Source of the DNA: Actinotalea sp. JY-7876
GTDB taxonomy: Bacteria; Actinomycetota; Actinomycetes; Actinomycetales; Cellulomonadaceae
Direction: 5' to 3'
DNA: 64,000 nt
NCBI RefSeq assembly: GCF_014042015.1
Contig: NZ_CP059493.1
Location: 1,364,001-1,428,000 of the forward strand
Under the pieces are notes generated by a model. It worked only from the letters and a program-made list of their open reading frames with translations, had not been told where the DNA came from and did no database searches. Positions 49,133 to 64,000 of this stretch are shown piece by piece. Position numbers and translations under genes: made by a program. Positions within the stretch are counted from its first letter, which is position 1. Each line of letters starts with the position of its first letter.

Positions 49133-49157
49133 CATGCAATGGCATGTATATTCATGC
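49133..49157 (+). promoter_or_regulatory. argC promoter with ARG-box-like palindromes
   Basis: GCATGTATATTCATGC (49142-49157) is a 16-bp near-palindrome with 14 symmetric positions, and CATGC-AATG-GCATG (49133-49146) overlaps it. The first matches the length and AT-rich core of ArgR sites. It covers the -10 TATATT (49147-49152), which is 7 nt from ATG 49160. Repression by ArgR from this operon (54552) is the natural reading. The site is a sharp AT island in the sequence. Confidence 0.8.
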
Positions 49158-49159
49158 AC

Positions 49160-50206
49160 ATGACAGTGAGGGTCGCCGTCTCGGGCGCGAGCGGGTACGC
49201 CGGCGGCGAGGTGCTGCGCCTCCTGGCGGGTCACCCGGAGGTCGAGATCGGCGCCGTCGCCGCGCACTCGTCGGCGGGCGACCGCCTCGGGGCCCACCAG
49301 CCGCACCTGCGCTCCCTCGCCGACCGCGTCATCGTCGAGACGTCACCGGCCACGCTCGCGGGGCACGACGTCGTCGTGCTCGCCCTGCCGCACGGCGCGT
49401 CCGGCCCCGTGGCCGCCGCGCTCGGCGACGAGGCCCTCGTCCTGGACTGCGGCGCGGACCACCGGCTGACCGACGCCGCGGAGTGGGCCGCGTACTACGG
49501 CGGCACGCACGCCGGCACGTGGCCGTACGGGATGCCGGAGCTCATGCTCGCGGGCGGCTCCCGGCAGCGTGAGCGCCTCGCCGGCGCGCGCCGGGTGGCC
49601 GTGCCGGGCTGCAACGTCACGGCCGTGACGCTCGGCATCCAGCCCGGCGTCGCCGCGGGCGTGGTCGCCGCGGACGACCTGGTCACCGTCCTGGCCGTCG
49701 GCTACTCCGGTGCGGGCCGCGTCGCCAAGCCGCACCTGCTGGCCTCCGAGGGTCTCGGCGCTGCGGTGCCCTACGCGGTCGGCGGCACGCACCGGCATGT
49801 GCCGGAGATCATCCAGAACCTGCGGGCCGTCGGCGCCGACGACGTCGCGGTCTCGATGACGCCCGTCCTGGTCCCGCTCTCGCGCGGCATCCTCGCGACG
49901 ACGACCGCACGGCTCGCGCCGGGCGTCGACGCGGGCGCGGTGCGCGAGGCCTGGGTGGGTGCGTACGCCGACGAGCCGTTCGTCCACGTCCTGCCGGAGG
50001 GGCAGTGGCCCTCGACGGCGTCGACCGTGGGAGCCAACACCGCACTCGTCCAGGTGGCGGTGGACGAGCGGGCGGGGCGCGTCGTCGCCGTGTGCGCGCT
50101 GGACAACCTCGTCAAGGGCACCGCCGGGGCGGCGGTGCAGTCCATGAACCTCGCGCTCGGCCTGCCGGAGACGCTGGGCCTGCCGACCGAAGGAGTCGCA
50201 CCGTGA
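49160..50206 (+). CDS. argC: N-acetyl-gamma-glutamyl-phosphate reductase
   Basis: 348 residues. NAD(P)-binding [18 protein letters not shown], active-site Cys in [14 protein letters not shown] and HRHVPEI. Third step of arginine synthesis. Start ATG 49160 fits the leaderless promoter; ATGs at 49139 and 49154 lie within the operator. The stop overlaps argJ (GTGA). Confidence 0.95.
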   Translation: MTVRVAVSGASGYAGGEVLRLLAGHPEVEIGAVAAHSSAGDRLGAHQPHLRSLADRVIVETSPATLAGHDVVVLALPHGASGPVAAALGDEALVLDCGADHRLTDAAEWAAYYGGTHAGTWPYGMPELMLAGGSRQRERLAGARRVAVPGCNVTAVTLGIQPGVAAGVVAADDLVTVLAVGYSGAGRVAKPHLLASEGLGAAVPYAVGGTHRHVPEIIQNLRAVGADDVAVSMTPVLVPLSRGILATTTARLAPGVDAGAVREAWVGAYADEPFVHVLPEGQWPSTASTVGANTALVQVAVDERAGRVVAVCALDNLVKGTAGAAVQSMNLALGLPETLGLPTEGVAP

Positions 50207-51362
50207 CCGTGACAGCACCCCGGGGCTTCCGCGCCGCCGGCGTGACCGCCGGGCTCAAGGCGTCCGGCACGCGCGACGTCGCGCTGGTCGTCAACGACGG
50301 TCCCGACCACGTCGGTGCCGCCGTCTTCACGACCAACCGGGTCGTGGGTGCCCCGGTGCAGTGGTCGCGCCAGGTCGTGGCCGACGGCGTCGTCGCGGCG
50401 GTCGCCCTCAACAGCGGCGGCGCGAACGTCGGCACGGGTCCCGCCGGCTTCCAGGACACCCACGCGACGGCCGAGCACGTCGCGCAGGCCCTCGGGGTCT
50501 CGCCCGGCGACGTCGTCGTGTGCTCGACCGGCCTCATCGGTGAGCGGCTCCCGCGCGAGAAGCTCCTCGAGGGCTTCACCGCCGCGACCGCCGCCCTGTC
50601 CGGTGACGGCGGCGACGACGCGGCGGCCGCGATCATGACCACGGACTCCGTCCCCAAGACGGTGCACGTGCGGCGTGACGGCTGGTCCGTGGGCGGCATG
50701 GCCAAGGGCGCCGGCATGCTCGCGCCGGGCCTGGCGACGATGCTCTGCGTCCTGACCACCGACGCCCGCACCACCCCGGCGGAGGCCGACGCCGCCCTGC
50801 GCGCCGCGACGCGCTCGACGTTCGACCGGATCGACTCGGACGGCTGCATGTCGACGTCGGACACCGTGACGCTGCTGGCGTCCGGTGCGAGCGGCGTGAC
50901 GCCCGACCCGGCGGAGCTCGCCGAGGCGGTGCGCGAGGCGTGCGCCGTGCTGGCGCGTGCGCTGATCGCCGACGCGGAGGGCGCGACGCACGACATCGCC
51001 GTCACCGTCGTGGGCGCGCAGACCGAGGACGCGGCGGTCGCCGTCGCGCGGGCCGTGACGCGCTCGAACCTCTTCAAGGCCGCGATGTTCGGCAACGACC
51101 CCAACTGGGGCCGCATCATCGCCCAGGTCGGCACCGTGCCGGAGGACGTCGCGGCCTTCGACCCCGAGCTCCTCGACGTCACGATCAACGGGGTGCAGGT
51201 GTGCCGGGCGGCCGGCGAGGGCGAGCCCCGCGAGTCGGTCGACCTCGCGTCGCACCGGGAGATCCACGTCGAGGTCGACCTGCACGCGGGGGACGCCTCG
51301 GCCACCGTCTGGAGCAACGACCTCACGCACGCCTACGTCCACGAGAACAGCGCGTACTCCAC

Positions 51363-51366
<4 letters not shown>
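50203..51366 (+). CDS. argJ: Glutamate N-acetyltransferase / ornithine acetyltransferase
   Basis: 387 residues. Self-cleaving enzyme that moves the acetyl group from N-acetylornithine to glutamate. The cleavage Thr is T179 in GLATML after [21 protein letters not shown] lies near the end. AAGGAG precedes GTG 50203 by 7-8 nt; a GTG at 50209 is possible. Makes the acetyl cycle, so no argE is needed. Confidence 0.95.
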
Positions 51367-57959
<6,593 letters not shown>

Positions 57960-57961
57960 CG

Positions 57962-58564
57962 GTGCCGCTGGGTGACGGCTCGCGCGACCTCGGTCACCGA
58001 GGCGCGCGGGGCGGCGTGGTCGACGACCTCGCCGCCCGCGTGCTGGCGGCGGCGCCCGGGCTGGGTCCGGTGCGTCTCGTGTGCGTCGACGGACCCGCCG
58101 GCTCCGGCAAGACCACGCTCGCCGGGGACCTCGCCGAGGCGCTCGGCGCGCCCGTCGTGCACCTGGACGACCTGTACGAGGGCTGGTCCGGCCTGGACCG
58201 GGTCTGGGACCGCGTCGAGGCCCAGCTCCTGGCGCCCCTCGCGGCCGGCCGCCCCGCCCGCTACCAGCGGTACGACTGGGAGGCGGGCCGCTTCGCCGAG
58301 TGGCGTGACGTGCCCGTCGCGCGCGCCCTGGTCCTGGAGGGCTGCGGCGCCGCACCGGCAGCGGTCGGAGCGCGGGCCTCGCTCGTGATCTGGGTCGAGG
58401 CACCCGCCGACGTCCGTCTCGCGCGCGGGCTGGCGCGCGACGGCGAGGCGATGCGCGACGAGTGGCTGCGCTGGATGGGCAGGGAGGCGGTCCACTTCGC
58501 CCGCGAGGGCACCCGGGAGCGCGCCGACGTCGTCGTGGACGGCACGCGGCCGCTCGACGCGTGA
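57962..58564 (+). CDS. P-loop nucleoside kinase-like protein
   Basis: 200 residues. Walker [13 protein letters not shown], then [15 protein letters not shown], as in uridine kinases and related small kinases. Start GTG 57962 sits 2 nt after argH; a GTG at 58018 would keep the whole domain, so the start is uncertain. Phosphate acceptor unknown. Confidence 0.8.
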   Translation: MPLGDGSRDLGHRGARGGVVDDLAARVLAAAPGLGPVRLVCVDGPAGSGKTTLAGDLAEALGAPVVHLDDLYEGWSGLDRVWDRVEAQLLAPLAAGRPARYQRYDWEAGRFAEWRDVPVARALVLEGCGAAPAAVGARASLVIWVEAPADVRLARGLARDGEAMRDEWLRWMGREAVHFAREGTRERADVVVDGTRPLDA

Positions 58565-58568
58565 GGAT
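58563..58568 (+). promoter_or_regulatory. Leaderless -10-like box of the glycosylase
   Basis: GAGGAT, then GGCGGGC (7 nt), then ATG 58576; overlaps the stop of the kinase gene. Confidence 0.4.
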
Positions 58569-58575
58569 GGCGGGC

Positions 58576-59220
58576 ATGCAGGCGACCGCCCCCGACGGCC
58601 CGACGCGCGAGCTCCTGGCGGCGGCCGCCGTCGACGTCGCCCCGCGCCTCCTGGGCGCGATCGTGACCACCGCCCTGCCCGACGGCGTGGTGAGCGTCCG
58701 TCTCACGGAGGTGGAGGCCTACGAGGGCGAGCACGACCCTGGGTCCCACGCGTATCGCGGCCGCTCGGCCCGCAACGCGGTGATGTTCGGCCCCGCCGGG
58801 CACCTGTACGTCTACCGACACATGGGCCTGCACCACTGCGCGAACGTCGTCACCGGTCGGGACGGCACGGCGTCGGCGGTCCTGCTGCGCGCGGGGGAGG
58901 TGGTCGAGGGGAGCGAGGTCGCGTTCGCCCGGCGCACGCGGCGCGGCGTCGTGCACCGCGCGGTCGACCTGGCCCGGGGCCCGGCGCGGCTCGCCGTCGC
59001 GCTCGGCCTGGACCTCACGCACGACGGCGCCGACGTCGTCGACGGAGCCGGCCCGGTGCGCCTGGCCCTGGCGGCGCCGGTCACCGTGTGGTCGAGCGGT
59101 CCGCGGGTGGGTGTGGGCGGTCAGGGCGGCGACGCGACGGCGTTCCCGTGGCGGTTCTGGCTCCCGGACGAGCCGACCGTCTCCGCGTACCGGGCCGCCC
59201 CGCCGAGGCGACGGCCCTGA
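58576..59220 (+). CDS. 3-methyladenine DNA glycosylase (AAG/MPG type)
   Basis: 214 residues. [22 protein letters not shown] holds the active-site Glu, [26 protein letters not shown] follows, and [13 protein letters not shown] is typical. Cuts alkylated bases from DNA. I chose ATG 58576 for the leaderless box; GTG 58561 would overlap the kinase stop (GTGA) and is the alternative. Confidence 0.9.
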   Translation: MQATAPDGPTRELLAAAAVDVAPRLLGAIVTTALPDGVVSVRLTEVEAYEGEHDPGSHAYRGRSARNAVMFGPAGHLYVYRHMGLHHCANVVTGRDGTASAVLLRAGEVVEGSEVAFARRTRRGVVHRAVDLARGPARLAVALGLDLTHDGADVVDGAGPVRLALAAPVTVWSSGPRVGVGGQGGDATAFPWRFWLPDEPTVSAYRAAPPRRRP

Positions 59221-59303
59221 CGCCGGGCGGCGCATGCCGAGACGCGCCGCGCCCACCGGTGGACGCAGGGCAGACTGTGGCCGACGGACGATCGAGAGGC
59301 ACT

Positions 59304-60581
59304 GTGGTGGACATCCTGGACGAGCTGCGCTGGCGCGGCCTGCTGGCGCAGACGACGGACGAGCAGGCGCTGCGCGAGGCGCTCACGGGCGGCCCCGTGA
59401 CGCTCTACTGCGGCTTCGACCCGACGGCCCCGAGCCTGCACCACGGTCACCTCGTGCAGCTCGTGCTCCTGCGCCACCTCCAGCTCGCGGGTCACCGGGT
59501 GCTGGCCCTGGTCGGCGGCGCGACCGGGCTCATCGGCGACCCCCGGATGTCGGGCGAGCGGGTCCTCAACACCAAGGACACGGTGGCCGAGTGGGTCGAG
59601 CGCCTGCGCGGCCAGGTCTCGCGGTTCCTCGACTTCGAGGGCGACAACCCGGCGCAGCTGGTGAACAACCTCGACTGGACCGGCGACCTGGGCGCCATCG
59701 ACTTCCTGCGCGAGATCGGCAAGCACTACCGGCTCGGCACGATGCTCGCCAAGGACACCGTGGCGCGGCGGCTCGCGAGCGACGAGGGCATCAGCTTCAC
59801 CGAGTTCAGCTACCAGATCCTCCAGGGCATGGACTTCCTCGAGCTGTACCGCCGGCACGGCTGCACGCTGCAGACCGGCGGCAACGACCAGTGGGGCAAC
59901 CTGCTCTCGGGCGTGGAGCTCATCCGCAAGGCGGAGCACGCGAGCGTGCACGCGCTGACGACGCCGCTGATCACCAAGGCGGACGGCACCAAGTTCGGCA
60001 AGTCCGAGGGCGGTGCCATCTGGCTCGCGCCGGACATGATGAGCCCGTACGCCTTCTACCAGTTCTGGCTCAACACCGACGACGCCGACGTCGAGCGGTA
60101 CCTGCGGATCTTCACCTTCCGCTCGCGCGAGGAGATCGCCGAGCTCGAGCGCGCGGTCGCCGAGCGCCCGGCCGCCCGAGAGGCGCAGCGCACCCTGGCG
60201 CACGACGTCACGACCCTCGTCCACGGCGCCGACGCGACGGCCAAGGTGGTCGCCGCCAGCCAGGCGCTCTTCGGCCGCGGAGAGCTCGCGGACCTCGACG
60301 AGGCGACCCTCGCCGCGGCGGTCGCCGAGCTGCCCCGGGCCGAGCTCGGGGAGCAGGCGTGGCAGGACGGACCGACGGTGGTCGACGTCCTCGTGGCCGG
60401 CGGCCTGGTCGCCGGCCGGGCCGCGGCGCGACGCGCGATCGGCGAGGGCGGCGTCTCGGTCAACAACCGGCGGGTCACGGACGAGGCGCACGTGCTCGCG
60501 CCCGAGGACCTGCTGCACGGTCGCTGGGCGGTCCTCCGCCGGGGCAAGAAGACCCTCGCAGTGGCCGAACGGACCGCGTGA
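59304..60581 (+). CDS. tyrS: Tyrosyl-tRNA synthetase
   Basis: 425 residues. Class I synthetase: HIGH motif as HHGHL in [13 protein letters not shown], tyrosine pocket [18 protein letters not shown] as KFGKS, and a C-terminal S4 domain ([18 protein letters not shown]). GTG 59304, or the next codon GTG 59307, with GAGAGG at 59294. A CAGACT at 59270 may be its -10. No T-box visible in the 83-nt gap. Confidence 0.95.
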   Translation: MVDILDELRWRGLLAQTTDEQALREALTGGPVTLYCGFDPTAPSLHHGHLVQLVLLRHLQLAGHRVLALVGGATGLIGDPRMSGERVLNTKDTVAEWVERLRGQVSRFLDFEGDNPAQLVNNLDWTGDLGAIDFLREIGKHYRLGTMLAKDTVARRLASDEGISFTEFSYQILQGMDFLELYRRHGCTLQTGGNDQWGNLLSGVELIRKAEHASVHALTTPLITKADGTKFGKSEGGAIWLAPDMMSPYAFYQFWLNTDDADVERYLRIFTFRSREEIAELERAVAERPAAREAQRTLAHDVTTLVHGADATAKVVAASQALFGRGELADLDEATLAAAVAELPRAELGEQAWQDGPTVVDVLVAGGLVAGRAAARRAIGEGGVSVNNRRVTDEAHVLAPEDLLHGRWAVLRRGKKTLAVAERTA

Positions 60582-60603
60582 CCGCCGTCACCCGGCACCA
60601 ACT

Positions 60604-60632
60604 TGAAGTGACGCCCGGGGATACGTAGAGTT
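60604..60632 (+). promoter_or_regulatory. rRNA promoter P1
   Basis: TTGAAG (60604-60609), 17 bp, TAGAGT (60627-60632). Start point about 60639. Confidence 0.8.
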
Positions 60633-60792
60633 CTGGACGTCGCCCCGAGAGGGGAGGAACGGACGGACGGGCAGAGCCCTCCGGCCGGTCCCACCGGAGG
60701 CGGCCACTCACTGGCAGGACAGGACCCGGGCGCGCAAGCGTCCGGCACTGGTCATGCGGTGACTGCGGGTTCGAGGCGCTGGCCAACGGGAG

Positions 60793-60821
60793 TTGACGGC
60801 GCGGAGCGGCCCCGCTAAGAT
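60793..60821 (+). promoter_or_regulatory. rRNA promoter P2
   Basis: TTGACG (60793-60798), 17 bp, TAAGAT (60816-60821). The better -35 of the two. Start point about 60828. Confidence 0.85.
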
Positions 60822-60828
60822 TGAGAAG

Positions 60829-61097
60829 TTGCCTCCGGATGGGTCGGAAACGGCCTTGAGGGATGTGCGTCTGTTCCTTGAGAACTCAACAGCGTGCCAA
60901 AAGTCGATGCCATTTGTCGGCGTTCTTGGTGGGTGTCCTGCTTTCGGTGGGGTGCTTGTCGGGGGCGGACGACGTGGTTGAGACGAATGTTTAACGTCAG
61001 TTGACATTTGATCGATGCCAGATTCAACTGGCCCCTTTCGGGGGGTCGCTTCGTGTGTTGGTTTCTCTGCCCTTTCGGGGGTGGGTGACTATAGACA
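60829..61097 (+). other. 16S leader
   Basis: Spacer up to the 16S 5' end. TTCCTTGAGAACTCAACAGC (60874-60893) resembles the antitermination/processing element of actinobacterial rRNA leaders and recurs in the 16S-23S spacer as CTTGAGAACTGCACAGTGG. Two short CCCTTTCGGGGG-type hairpins follow at about 61030-61080. No gene. Confidence 0.75.

Positions 61098-64000
<2,903 letters not shown>

Overview
This window comes from a high-GC Gram-positive chromosome, most likely a Cellulomonas-like member of the Micrococcales. The evidence is the very high GC content, frequent GTG starts, the actinobacterial division cluster (ftsZ-pgeF-sepF-yggT-divIVA, with no ftsA), PriA in place of HisA, an arginine operon that includes argR and runs on into argG and argH, and an actinobacterial 16S gene with no tRNA in the 16S-23S spacer. 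The genus assignment is an inference from gene order and the 16S text; no search was run.

Layout. 1-1666 (minus): DUF58 protein (cut by the window edge) and a MoxR ATPase. 2019-19868 (plus): the division and cell-wall cluster mraZ-rsmH-ftsL-ftsI-murE-mraY-murD-ftsW-murG-murC-ftsQ-ftsZ-pgeF-sepF-yggT-divIVA, mostly joined by ATGA or GTGA overlaps. No complete murF is present: MurE instead carries a C-terminal piece resembling only the last domain of MurF. 20013-25705: a TraR/DksA-type zinc protein, lspA, an RluA-type pseudouridine synthase and dnaE. 25746-36046: a small flavin-type oxidase, an S4 protein, hisD, a 732-bp repeat-rich convergent gap, a RecQ helicase with a phosphoribosyltransferase tail, then hisC-hisB-orf-hisH-priA-sseB. 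36081-40451 (minus): a GerW-like protein, a lipoprotein protease, a coiled-coil membrane protein, a DUF1844 protein, catalase and its Fur-type regulator. 40819-42573: infC (AUC start), rpmI, rplT. 42656-48062: an rRNA methyltransferase, thpR, and pheST preceded by a likely leader peptide. 48100-49080 (minus): a quinone reductase. 49160-57959: argCJBDFRGH. 57962-60581: a P-loop kinase, a 3-methyladenine glycosylase and tyrS. 60604-64000: rRNA promoters, 16S, spacer and the first third of 23S.

Regulation visible in the sequence. At least sixteen genes have a -10-like hexamer 6-7 nt before the start codon and no Shine-Dalgarno sequence, as expected for leaderless transcripts. mraZ has five GTGG-type boxes spaced exactly 10 bp across its promoter. 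argC has an ARG-box-like palindrome over its -10. The Fur gene has a perfect 8-3-8 inverted repeat over its -35. ftsZ has its own promoter and an inverted repeat. The mraZ-rsmH gap holds nested hairpins like the actinobacterial mraW RNA.

The observations most worth a second look are the missing murF with a MurF-tail fusion on MurE, the hierarchical 83-bp/21-bp repeat array with two large palindromes between hisD and recQ, the mraZ-rsmH leader RNA, the pheS leader peptide, and the AUC-started, long-tailed IF3. I see no prophage, insertion sequence, CRISPR array or tRNA gene in the window.
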